Assembly: GCA_022432975.1 (NCBI GenBank)
Contig: CM039510.1
Span: 15,332,381 to 15,396,380, forward strand
Origin: Begonia masoniana
Taxonomy: Eukaryota; Streptophyta; Magnoliopsida; Cucurbitales; Begoniaceae
Direction: 5' to 3'
DNA: 64,000 nucleotides
Shown in pieces: positions 32,203 through 42,468 of the stretch. Positions within the stretch are counted from its first letter, which is position 1, and each line of letters begins with the position of its first letter. The position numbers were made by a program, and so were the translations under genes. The notes beneath the pieces are model-generated. The model did not search any database, had not been told where the DNA came from, and saw only the letters and a list, made by a program, of their open reading frames with translations.

Positions 32203-33780
32203 TATGAATGATGAATATGATCAATGACTATGAATGATGAATATGATCAATGACTATGAATGATGAATATGATCAATGACTATGAATGATGAATATAATC
32301 AATGACTATGAATGATGAATATGACCAATGACTATGAATGATGAATATGATCAATGACTATGAATGATGAATATGATCAATGACTATGAATGATGAATAT
32401 GATCAATGACTATGAATGATGAATATGATCAATGACTATGAATGATGAATATGATCAATGACTATGAATGATGAATATGATCAATGACTATGAATGATGA
32501 ATATGATCAATGACTATGAATGATGAATATGATCAATGACTATGAATGATGAATATGATCAATGACTATGAATGATGAATATGATCAATGACTATGAATG
32601 ATGAATATGATCAATGACTATGAATGATGAATATGATCAATGACTATGAATGATGAATATGATCAATGACTATGAATGATGAATATGATCAATGACTATG
32701 AATGATGAATATGATCAATGACTATGAATGATGAATATGATCAATGACTATGAATGATGAATATGATCAATGACTATGAATGATGAATATGATCAATGAC
32801 TATGAATGATGAATATGATCAATGACTATGAATGATGAATATGATCAATGACTATGAATGATGAATATGATCAATGACTATGAATGATGAATATGATCAA
32901 TGACTATGAATGATGAATATGATCAATGACTATGAATGATGAATATGATCAATGACTATGAATGATGAATATGATCAATGACTATGAATGATGAATATGA
33001 TCAATGACTATGAATGATGAATATGATCAATGACTATGAATGATGAATATGATCAATGACTATGAATGATGAATATGATCAATGACTATGAATGATGAAT
33101 ATGATCAATGACTATGAATGATGAATATGATCAATGACTATGAATGATGAATATGATCAATGACTATGAATGATGAATATGATCAATGACTATGAATGAT
33201 GAATATGATCAATGACTATGAATGATGAATATGATCAATGACTATGAATGATGAATATGATCAATGACTATGAATGATGAATATGATCAATGACTATGAA
33301 TGATGAATATGATCAATGACTATGAATGATGAATATGATCAATGACTATGAATGATGAATATGATCAATGACTATGAATGATGAATATGATCAATGACTA
33401 TGAATGATGAATATGATCAATGACTATGAATGATGAATATGATCAATGACTATGAATGATGAATATGATCAATGACTATGAATGATGAATATGATCAATG
33501 ACTATGAATGATGAATATGATCAATGACTATGAATGATGAATATGATCAATGACTATGAATGATGAATATGATCAATGACTATGAATGATGAATATGATC
33601 AATGACTATGAATGATGAATATGATCAATGACTATGAATGATGAATATGATCAATGACTATGAATGATGAATATGATCAATGACTATGAATGATGAATAT
33701 AATCAATGACTATGAATGATGAATATGACCAATGACTATGAATGTTGAATATGATCAATGACTATGAATGATGAATATGA
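32203..33780. repeat. 26-bp tandem array, about 60 copies
   Basis: The unit begins TATGAATGATGAATATGATC and is 26 bp. Nearly all copies are identical. Exceptions near both ends are an adjacent pair of variant units (ATAATC then ATGACC) at about 32292/32318 and again at about 33694/33720, 54 units apart. The array sits between P1 and P3 of the Z module. The related Z LTR at 60759-63285 has no array here. Confidence 0.97.
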
Positions 33781-33855
33781 CGAGCATGTGATTTTCCCAA
33801 ACTATACATTCATGCATCCATGTTAGTGTTGCATTCCTTACTAAGCATTAGGCTA

Positions 33856-34667
33856 GTTCCCTTAATAGTTTATCTGATCCTTCAATTCCATTGGGAAGTA
33901 GATCAATCTTCCCAAAGTCATAAATTCCTTCATAAGTTAAGGGGCGGATTAGTTCCCTTAATAGTTTATCAGTTGCAATCTGTTCATTTCTCACCATACC
34001 AATACATGTAAATTCATTTTCGTATTCTTTCAAAATATGATGCATGACATACAGACAAATTCAAACATACATAATCCTATTGTTTTGTGATGTAGGCCCG
34101 AAGGCTCATGCATACTCCACTTACCTGGCTTCCTAAAAATGCTCGGTTTCAAGCTACTTTGGAAGTTTTGCTCACCTAAGTCATAAACAGAATATCAATT
34201 AGATTTTTACTAAGCCTCATTCTAATCTATCCAGAAATCTAAGGAATCTAGTTTGGGAGTCCTATACATGGTCCATTCCTGATTTACCACAAAACCGAAA
34301 CTAACTCCCACCTACAGCATTCACCAAAGCTCACATCTATACTCCTGTCTACCATCACTAGTTACAATGTAGCACGAAATCGAAGTAGACTCACCTAGTT
34401 TGGAGAAAATCAGAAAGGGAATCGCCTGGAGAGCTCTGCTGAGCTTGAGCTGAACAAGAGAGAGAGAGTATGGAAAAATAGTGGCTGGCTACAATGCATT
34501 AATCACAAAACCTCTTTCCTTAAATAGGTTATCACTATAATTCGCTATTTACCATTATTTCATTACTTAGTCATTTATTAACCTAATCACAAATTCTCCC
34601 AATTTATCCATAAAACGTACACTGCAAGTTGGTTAAGTAAATTGGTTCAATGAAACCGGGTGTTACA
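33856..34667 (-). mobile_element. Family Y LTR, 5' part, inverted piece
   Basis: The minus strand starts TGTAACACCCGG at 34667 and matches the Y LTRs at 45099 and 57276. It includes the donor (GTAAGT at 34119-34124), P1 (GCC-TTCG-GGC) and the P2 5' arm (34082-34095). It stops inside the intron-like module at the junction with the Z LTR. Confidence 0.75.
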
Positions 34668-35266
34668 ATGGGTGGATGTTGTCTATCAGTGGATGTTGAG
34701 TGTACTGTTTACCGGTAGATGCTGTCTATCGGCGGTTGTTGTCTATCGTTGGATGTTGAGTGTACTGTTCACCGGTAGATATTGGGTGATAGAGTCGAGT
34801 GTTACTGTTGAGCGGTAGATGTGAGTAGTCGACATGTTGTCGGCAGATGTGAGCGGTAGATGTGAACGGTAGATGCGAGAAGTCGACATATCGTTCGGCT
34901 AACGTGAGCGGTTGATGTTGGTAACAGAAGATTCTTTGTTTCTGCTTCTACCGCTGACACTGTTTAGCGGTGGATATCTTCTATTCCCGTTTCTACCGCC
35001 GACACTATTCTGCCTCTATTTCTACCGCTGGAACTATTCAGCGGTAAATGTGTTCTATTTTCCCTTTGTCTTCTTTCAACCAACTGTCTCTAATATTTTA
35101 ATCATTTAATTAATGTTGTTTTATACAAATGTTTTCCGCTGCAAGTTTTAACGTTTAAAGGGTCAAATTTTGATCGTTGAATGAAATTTTAAAATTTTCT
35201 CAAAATGTCATAGTTCGGTTCAGCATTTTGCGTAGCAAACCGGGTTCAGAAAACTGGGGCGTTACA
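34668..35266 (+). mobile_element. Family Y LTR, 3' part
   Basis: It matches about 29790-30352: the same GTGGATGTTGAGTGTACTG block, the CCGGTAGATG motifs and the end GGGGCGTTACA. It lacks the promoter and module. It lies between an inverted Y piece and X interior sequence, so it is part of a rearranged mosaic. Confidence 0.8.
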
Positions 35267-35570
35267 GATGATGACCTAGGTAGAAGTTGGACAAATTGAT
35301 CGTAAAGAAAATAATTATGGGAACTCAGGTAGTATTTTGAGAATAGTGGATAAATTTAAGTAGTGAGAGTTATGGAGTGTAGAGTTGGGTGGAGTTAAAA
35401 CTTTGGAGATGTAGAGTATTATCAGTACGTGATAGATGATTAAGGTCGTAGTATAGTCGAGAATTTGAGTGGCAAACTAAAAGGTGAGAAGGTAGAGTGG
35501 AGTATGTAAGTTGAAGAATAAATAAGGTACGTCAAATTTTGAGGACAAAATTTTTGTAAGGAGGGTAGAT
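35267..35570 (+). other. X element interior, 3' end with polypurine tract
   Basis: This is purine-rich non-coding DNA ending GAGGACAAAATTTTTGTAAGGAGGGTAGAT just before the X LTR. AAGGAGGGTAGAT (35558-35570) is the polypurine tract. No pol frame is present. Confidence 0.75.
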
Positions 35571-36232
35571 TGTAACACCCGAGAAAAAAAAAATTCATAA
35601 AGTACGTAGCCCTAGGTTAGGGATGTCGTGAGGGTTTAACAGGGTTTTACAATAGTCCTAGAGTTTTCCTAAACGATTGAGCTAGAAAGTGCAATTGGAG
35701 AGAAATTTGAGTGAAAAGATTGAGTGGTTAGAAATTTTAGTTAAGTTGAAATTTAGCTCAAGGAAAATAAAAGTGAACAAAAGGGAAAGAAATTAGAAGC
35801 TTCAACGTTGGAGTGAAGGAAAAGAAGAGAAAAGAGTGTGGAAAAGTCAAAAGACAAAAGTATGATTGAAAAGTCAAAAAGAGAGGTTGAAAAGTTAATT
35901 TGGAATTATGAACCAATGAAAGAAGAGAAGGTAATGGCTTAAAGGGAGAAGCCTTTCACGTTGGAAAGGAGATAGAAAAGTGGTGGGGGGTTGTTTTGAA
36001 ATTGTATAAAATTTTGGTTAGAAAATTAAAAGCAAAAAGTTGAAATTTATAAAAGTTGGTAAATTAAGTGTGAAAATGCAAAAACCTTCTTCTTTCTCTC
36101 TTTTCTTCCAACGATGACTAGCCACCATTGAAGGCTTTCCCCTCCTTCATTCCATCAATCTTTCAAGGATTTAAGGTTAAAGAGCGAGTAATTGGATTAA
36201 GTAGGGTAAGCGAGCACGTGCCGAGAAACCAG

Positions 36233-38066
36233 GTAAGTAGTGGATTGCTTGTGTTTTGTCTTTGGGCCTACACCATGGAACGGTAGGGAATTGTTTGTTT
36301 GTTTGTTTGTTTGTTTGTTTGTTTGTTTGTTTGTTTGTTTGTTTGTTTGTTTGTTTGTTTGTTTGTTTGTTTGTTTGTTTGTTTGTTTGTTTGTTTGTTT
36401 GTTTGTTTGTTTGTTTGTTTGTTTGTTTGTTTGTTTGTTTGTTTGTTTGTTTGTTTGTTTGTTTGTTTGTTTGTTTGTTTGTTTGTTTGTTTGTTTGTTT
36501 GTTTGTTTGTTTGTTTGTTTGTTTGTTTGTTTGTTTGTTTGTTTGTTTGTTTGTTTGTTTGTTTGTTTGTTTGTTTGTTTGTTTGTTTGTTTGTTTGTTT
36601 GTTTGTTTGTTTGTTTGTTTGTTTGTTTGTTTGTTTGTTTGTTTGTTTGTTTGTTTGTTTGTTTGTTTGTTTGTTTGTTTGTTTGTTTGTTTGTTTGTTT
36701 GTTTGTTTGTTTGTTTGTTTGTTTGTTTGTTTGTTTGTTTGTTTGTTTGTTTGTTTGTTTGTTTGTTTGTTTGTTTGTTTGTTTGTTTGTTTGTTTGTTT
36801 GTTTGTTTGTTTGTTTGTTTGTTTGTTTGTTTGTTTGTTTGTTTGTTTGTTTGTTTGTTTGTTTGTTTGTTTGTTTGTTTGTTTGTTTGTTTGTTTGTTT
36901 GTTTGTTTGTTTGTTTGTTTGTTTGTTTGTTTGTTTGTTTGTTTGTTTGTTTGTTTGTTTGTTTGTTTGTTTGTTTGTTTGTTTGTTTGTTTGTTTGTTT
37001 GTTTGTTTGTTTGTTTGTTTGTTTGTTTGTTTGTTTGTTTGTTTGTTTGTTTGTTTGTTTGTTTGTTTGTTTGTTTGTTTGTTTGTTTGTTTGTTTGTTT
37101 GTTTGTTTGTTTGTTTGTTTGTTTGTTTGTTTGTTTGTTTGTTTGTTTGTTTGTTTGTTTGTTTGTTTGTTTGTTTGTTTGTTTGTTTGTTTGTTTGTTT
37201 GTTTGTTTGTTTGTTTGTTTGTTTGTTTGTTTGTTTGTTTGTTTGTTTGTTTGTTTGTTTGTTTGTTTGTTTGTTTGTTTGTTTGTTTGTTTGTTTGTTT
37301 GTTTGTTTGTTTGTTTGTTTGTTTGTTTGTTTGTTTGTTTGTTTGTTTGTTTGTTTGTTTGTTTGTTTGTTTGTTTGTTTGTTTGTTTGTTTGTTTGTTT
37401 GTTTGTTTGTTTGTTTGTTTGTTTGTTTGTTTGTTTGTTTGTTTGTTTGTTTGTTTGTTTGTTTGTTTGTTTGTTTGTTTGTTTGTTTGTTTGTTTGTTT
37501 GTTTGTTTGTTTGTTTGTTTGTTTGTTTGTTTGTTTGTTTGTTTGTTTGTTTGTTTGTTTGTTTGTTTGTTTGTTTGTTTGTTTGTTTGTTTGTTTGTTT
37601 GTTTGTTTGTTTGTTTGTTTGTTTGTTTGTTTGTTTGTTTGTTTGTTTGTTTGTTTGTTTGTTTGTTTGTTTGTTTGTTTGTTTGTTTGTTTGTTTGTTT
37701 GTTTGTTTGTTTGTTTGTTTGTTTGTTTGTTTGTTTGTTTGTTTGTTTGTTTGTTTGTTTGTTTGTTTGTTTGTTTGTTTGTTTGTTTGTTTGTTTGTTT
37801 GTTTGTAATAGGGAATAGGGTAGTGCCATCTTGGGAGCGAGACTCAGATGGAAATGCATCTTGGGAGTGAGACTCAGATGTGTAACAGGTGATTGGGTAG
37901 TGCCACCTTGGGAGCGAGACTCAGATGGAAATGCATCTTGGGAGCTAGACTCGGATGTGTGTTAGGGTTGTCGGTTGTGTGAGAGTCGTGTGTGCATGTT
38001 TATATATTTGTTTTCCCCTACTTCCTAAGCGTAAACTTACGTGTGTGTGCATGTTCTATGGTGTAG
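36233..38066 (+). promoter_or_regulatory. LTR intron-like module expanded by (TTTG)n (X LTR)
   Basis: The donor is CCAG|GTAAGT. P1 is GTC-TTTG-GGC (weaker, one T-G pair). P2 pairs CTACACCATGGAAC (36268-36281) with GTTCTATGGTGTAG (38053-38066), 13 Watson-Crick pairs plus one G-U, ending at AG|GTAACG. P3 is TAAG/CTTA (38026-38039). Compared with the other X copy, one P2 pair changed from C-G to T-A on both sides. Confidence 0.67.
36291..37806. repeat. (TTTG)n microsatellite, about 379 copies
   Basis: 1516 bp of pure TTTG repeats show no interruption that I can find. Because 4 and 3 are coprime, every frame encodes a 4-residue cycle (LFVC on plus, KQTN on minus), giving open frames over 500 aa that are artefacts. 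The tract lies inside the intron-like module between P2 and P3. Confidence 0.98.
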
Positions 38067-38272
38067 GTAACGACGCGGTTACAGGTGAGCTAAGCGAGTG
38101 AGCCAGAACTTGTGTAGCGACCCTAACACTGTACCCGATTTTCCCGTATTATATTTTTTTTTATACTTAAAACTTTAAACCTAGTGGTAAAGCTTTAAAA
38201 CAATTAAAAGAAACCATAATTAAATTTAAAAACATAAACAGCAGGAGAAAAAGACAAAACAGGGGGCAAAAA

Positions 38273-38580
38273 GGAGCGATCACCCATAAAATGAAGGGGC
38301 GATCGATCGTCCAAAAAGGGGCGATCGATCGCCCATCGGCGATCACACCCTGGCGAACGATCGCCCTTCGGCGATCGTTTCCTTCACTCAGCGATCGCCT
38401 AAACTGGCAATCGCTAAACGCAAGTGGTGAACGATCGCCCGTTTGTGGCGATCGATCGCCACACGCTCTGGGATTTTTCCAGAGCGTGGCGTCTAAGGAG
38501 GCGATGCGATCGCCTCCTCAGCGATCACCCAACAACGAGGGGCGATCGATCACCCTCCCTGGCGATCGATCGCCACCCTC
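38273..38580. repeat. GCGATCGATCGC palindrome cluster (T solo LTR)
   Basis: At least ten units of the form GGGGCGATCGATCGCCC, GGCGAACGATCGCC or GGCGATGCGATCGCC occur in 300 bp, plus an inverted pair CACGCTCTGG / CCAGAGCGTG at 38460-38488. Confidence 0.88.
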
Positions 38581-39086
38581 GCTGCCTCTCCCTCCTTTTC
38601 TTCTTCTCTCTTTCTTCTTTCTTTTTCGTCCCCTGTTTCTCTATACGTCTTCACCATTTCATCAACACAAACATCAAATATATGCTCAAACATACTCACT
38701 CAAAATCTCATCCATTCCTTACTTCTTCAATCACCCAAAATAACAACTTAAAACTCAATCAAAAACATAACCTATTTTCATAAAAACAAACTGCGTAGTT
38801 TGGTTTAAAAACCGATCATTTTCCAAATACAAAACGTTTTATAAAAACAGGTTTACCAAGATAGAAATATCAAATATGAACCTATCAACTATCAGAACCA
38901 AACACCCTAAAATGTTTCTATACAACCATCAGCCCGACAATTCCCAAAAACTCTCAAAACATCTAACCATGAGTCCCACGCGTCAAAATGCGCCTCGACT
39001 GTGCCAGCACACTCCCGCAATCATCCTCCATCAACTGCATCACTCCTCAGGTGGAGGGATCTCGTCCTCACCTATGTCGAAGTCAC

Positions 39087-39682
39087 CTACACCATACAGA
39101 CGCCTATGAGATAAAAATCTCAGCAAGCTCACGTAAATGTAAATGCATGTTATGCATATGAGTTCAGAAATCGTGCAGCATTTTCTTTATCTTTACTCTG
39201 TGGGTGTCACCGAGATCTCAGCCCCCTAACCGGAGAGAGAACATCCAGCGGTCGGACTACTCTTTCCAGCTAGATGAGGGGGGTACACGCTTACAACACG
39301 TACAGTCGTGCCTGAGCCCCATCTCGCATGACCTGTAACTGTATAACTGTATGAGTACGTGTTAGATGTGGTATTGTGACAAACCCGTAGTCGATCTTCA
39401 CAATAGGTCAAAGCCCCTCTCCAGGCCACATCGCCATTTTCTTTAAAACATCGTGCGAAAATTCATTTTCATGCTCTTTTAAAATACGTGATGCATGAAC
39501 AGTTCAATATAAACATAAGCAAGCAACATCTGTACCATCAAGACTATAAATGCATAAACTATAAAACAAATCAACCTAACTACCCAACCAAAACAATTAA
39601 ACAAGCACGTCACCAAAACTCCTCGAGACTACTCCGACGTACGGTGTAGGCCAATCGGCCAGAGAAGATCACGAGAACTTAC
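39087..39682 (-). promoter_or_regulatory. LTR intron-like module (T solo LTR)
   Basis: The minus-strand donor is GAG|GTAAGT (39677-39682). P1 is GGCC-GATT-GGCC (39649-39660). P2 pairs CTACACCGTAC (39639-39649) with GTATGGTGTAG (39087-39097), one G-U. P3 is TGAGAT-TTTT-ATCTCA (39107-39122). Compared with the T element, the P1 stem changed from GACC/GGTC to GGCC/GGCC, with pairing kept. Confidence 0.66.
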
Positions 39683-41374
39683 CTCGTGTCCGTTGCAGAT
39701 CAAGCTCGGTCCACGAGCGTTGTTTACCTAAGCAGTTTCACCAAATTGTCGTTAAAACGAGCTTAAACAATTTAATGTCCAAAACTAACAAAATCCTTAA
39801 CTAAGGAATTTCCTAAAGCTTTAATCCAATTCATCGAGCTATTCCATCGAGCAATTACGCGCTCGGCACCTCAGATCCCAAATTACGAGTTTTTCCAAAA
39901 ATCCCTAAATTCTCCAATTTTAACATTTCACACAAATCGGTATAAATTCATCCAATAACGTCTAATACGTACAATACGTCCATAAACTACAACAACCTAT
40001 CGATTTCGAACCCTAATTCGCATTTTTGACGAAACCCTAAACCAAAACCCTAACTTTAAATCAACCAGAAAATTGAAAACTAACTCTCTATAACCATAGA
40101 TTCATACCTAGGGTTGCGAGAGGAAGAGGAAACACGAAGAATCGAGACGATCGGAGAGGAGAACGGAGGTCGGAATAGAAAGTTACGTGAAGGAGAATGG
40201 AGATCGTCGCCTGGAGGAGAAAAGGAGCAGAGAAATCATGAAGTTCTCTAGAGGAATAAGAAGTGTGATGTTTTAAATTAAAAATTGACTTGGCAAAAGA
40301 CCGTTTTGCCCTTCCTTAGTTTTTATAATCGTTTCGTCCTTCGTTTCGTTAATCGGCTAACTATTCGGTTTCTCCAAGTTTTTCTTATTTTGCCAATAAA
40401 TCCAACTTATTATTTGGGTTCTATTAAAACTGTCCGTTCGCAAATCGGACTTCGTTTACTATTTTTACTAAAACGTCTTTTATATTACGAGAAACGTAAT
40501 TACTCGAAATATAGCGTTATTACTCCAAAAATTCTCGTAAATTTCTTAAAATTCTTATTAATCGTTAGGATCGTAATAAAGCTCTCAGCTCTCAAAACTG
40601 ACTTGATTTGACATATTTACAAAAATGCCATCGTATATTATAATATTAATATCTCGAAAAGCCGGGTATTACAACTTGGGAGCAGTCGGAGACGCTGGGG
40701 GCGTGCCGGTGCGGGTAGTTGTCGGGGCGTCTCGACCATGATCTTCAGGAAGATGTGGGTGAAATGGTATTTTGGATAGTGTATAGTTTTTACCTATTTT
40801 AGAGTTTGTAAAATGTGGTTGTTACGTGGGATTTATTTATATAAAATACAGTGTTTTATAACATTGTAAAGAATGTTTTGGAACTGATTCATAAAATGTT
40901 TGATTTGTAGGTTTTGGTTTTTGGTAATTATAGGCGTTATGCCATTCGTTTTGGTTTTAAAACAAATAACGTCGGGTTCACCTTTCTCTATTTTTTTCGT
41001 TAACCGTTTTAAGTCGGTTTTCTGATATTTTTATAGGGCAAAAGTCAAAAAAAGTCGAAACTTGGGCATTTTGGCCTAAGGGAACCCGAGAGGGGGCCGA
41101 TCGATTGGCGCGGGGCGCGCGAGGGCGCGTGCGGCGCCTAGCACTATAAAATTTTATTTTTTTCAAATTTTCTTATTTCCAAAATATTTTAAGCCGATAT
41201 TTTTTGACGTATTTTAAACGTATTTTAGGCACGTTTTCCAACCATTTTTAAGGGTTCGAAAAACTCGAGAACCGAGTCGAAAAATTTACAAAAATTATTT
41301 TAAAAATTCGTTTTAAACACGGTTTGGGTTAGCAAAGTAGCACATCGAGCCAGGCCGGGTTCGGGGGCGTTACA

Positions 41375-41675
41375 ACTACTCTCGTCGAAGCACTTTTAAC
41401 TTCGAAGTTCTTATGGGTTCCGTTGTCAATTTTGCTCCAACACGCGTCTTACTATCTTGGAAGGGTTTACTTACATATGTTTCATTTCCACATACTTCCC
41501 CAAGCGATGTGGGATTGTGACGACCCTTCTTTCTACGACTGAACCCTCCGGCCCAAGTCCAACCCGGGATTCGCAGAGTTTTAACCCAGCACGTCACCCT
41601 CCGGCCTAAGTCCCACTTATGATTTACGGAGCATTGGGTGGTTCCTCCTCATGCATGTCCATTCGGGTCATCACA
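41375..41675 (-). mobile_element. Cassandra LTR fragment
   Basis: The minus strand starts TGTGATGACCCGAATG at 41675. It runs through the CACATCGCTTGGGGAAGTATG block and the first half of the 5S-derived segment, stopping at 41375 against the X LTR end. The C-box half is missing. It is more diverged than the two other copies. Confidence 0.85.
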
Positions 41676-41685
41676 ATAGTTTTTT

Positions 41686-42113
41686 TATAACGACCCGCCC
41701 CCGTCCACCCAGGCATCACGAGCCGTGCAGTTCCACTCCAAGGCCCTGCAACGTGGCAGCCACACAGGCCCATCACGTGTACTCACGATCTTCTTCCACC
41801 ACCTGGTAAATGGGAGTTTTTTCCTTCCCAGGGATTCGAACCCAGGCTCCCAGGTCTTCATAACCATGGGTCCATCATCCCTGGTACCACTTGAGCTAGC
41901 TAGCTCAAGTGGTACCTGGGATGATGAACCAATGGTTATGAAGCATGGGTGCCTGGGTTTGAATCCTTGAGAAGGCAAAAACTCCTCTCAAAACAGGTGG
42001 GAGGAGAAGATTGTGAGTACACGTAGTGGGCCTGTGTGGCTGCCATGTGGCAGTGCCTAGGCCTGTGGTGCGGACTGCACGGCTGGGCCAGGGGAACCTG
42101 GTAAGTCGTTACA
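41686..42113. mobile_element. Foldback element 1 with tRNA-like promoter boxes
   Basis: The outer ends TATAACGACC / AGTCGTTACA are inverted, and the arms are complementary over most of the element. The exact centre palindrome is GGTACCACTTGAGCTAGC and its complement (41880-41913). On each arm, reading out from the centre, TAGCTCAAGTGG (A-box-like) is followed about 50 bp later by GGGTTCGAATCCC (41833-41845, minus) or GGGTTTGAATCCT (plus, about 41956-41968), which are B-box-like. This suggests two tRNA-derived SINE sequences joined head to head. Confidence 0.7.
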
Positions 42114-42131
42114 AAAAAAAGCACCTTTTTT

Positions 42132-42468
42132 TGTAACGACCCACCCCGGTCCACCTAGGCATCACGAGCCGTGCAGTCCCACTGCAGGGCCCTGCCACGT
42201 GGCAGCCACACAGGCCCACCACGTGTACTCACGATCTTCTCCCACCATCTGGTAAATGAGAGTTTTTGTCCTTCCCAGGGATTCAAACCCAAGCTCTCAG
42301 GTCTTCATAACCATGGGTCCATCATCCGAACCCAGGGGAGGCAAAAACTCTCATTTACCAGGTGGCGGGAGAAGATCGTCAGTACACGTGGTGGCTACCA
42401 CGTGGCAGGGCCATGGAGTGGGACTGCACGGCTCGTGATGCCCGGGTGGACTGAGGCAGGTCGTTACA
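42132..42468. mobile_element. Foldback element 2, related to element 1
   Basis: The ends are TGTAACGACCC and GGTCGTTACA. Inverted arms of roughly 160 bp share GCATCACGAGCCGTGCAG, CCACGTGTACT and GGTAAATGAGAGTTTTTG. The left arm keeps a B-box-like GGATTCAAACCC (reverse GGGTTTGAATCC). The central palindrome with A boxes is deleted. It is 19 bp from element 1 and in the same family. Confidence 0.75.

Larger units (their letters stand above)
31154..33855 (+). mobile_element. Family Z gypsy LTR, 5' part with 26-bp array
   Basis: It starts TGTAACACCCGAC in the Y gag. It has TATATAAAG at 31314-31322, a donor at 31731, and a conserved block at about 32066-32195 shared with the Z LTR at 60759-63285 (reversed). 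A 26-bp array follows. It ends at about 33855 inside the P3 sequence (TAAGCATTAGGCTA), where it is joined head-to-head to a Y LTR piece. The acceptor and LTR 3' end are missing. Confidence 0.78.
38113..40673 (-). mobile_element. T-family solo LTR (TSD ACTTG)
   Basis: The minus strand starts TGTAATACCCGG at 40673 and ends in GGGTCGCTACA at 38113, with ACTTG at 38108-38112 and 40674-40678. It matches the T LTR along its length, including the GGCATTTTTGTAAATAT start, leader, module and GCGATCG-rich end. It lacks any interior, so it is a product of LTR-LTR recombination. Confidence 0.92.
35571..41374 (+). mobile_element. Family X gypsy 3' LTR with (TTTG)n and nested solo LTR
   Basis: It starts TGTAACACCCGAG after a polypurine tract and ends GGGGGCGTTACA at 41374. 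It is interrupted by the T solo LTR 38113-40673 (TSD ACTTG). It contains TATAAA at 36005-36010, the module 36233-38066 and a two-copy repeat of about 75 bp (37818-37965) of GGGAGCGAGACTCAGATGG type. The end block (GGTTAGCAAAGTAGC) matches the minus X LTR end at 22691. Confidence 0.88.

Noticed and set aside
36177..37870. Very long KQTN and LFVC repeat proteins on both strands
   Set aside because: These are produced by the (TTTG)n tract in every frame; they have no start context or flanking coding sequence.
41830..41910. tRNA gene from A and B boxes in the foldback
   Set aside because: No cloverleaf with acceptor and anticodon stems can be drawn; the boxes fit a tRNA-derived SINE better.
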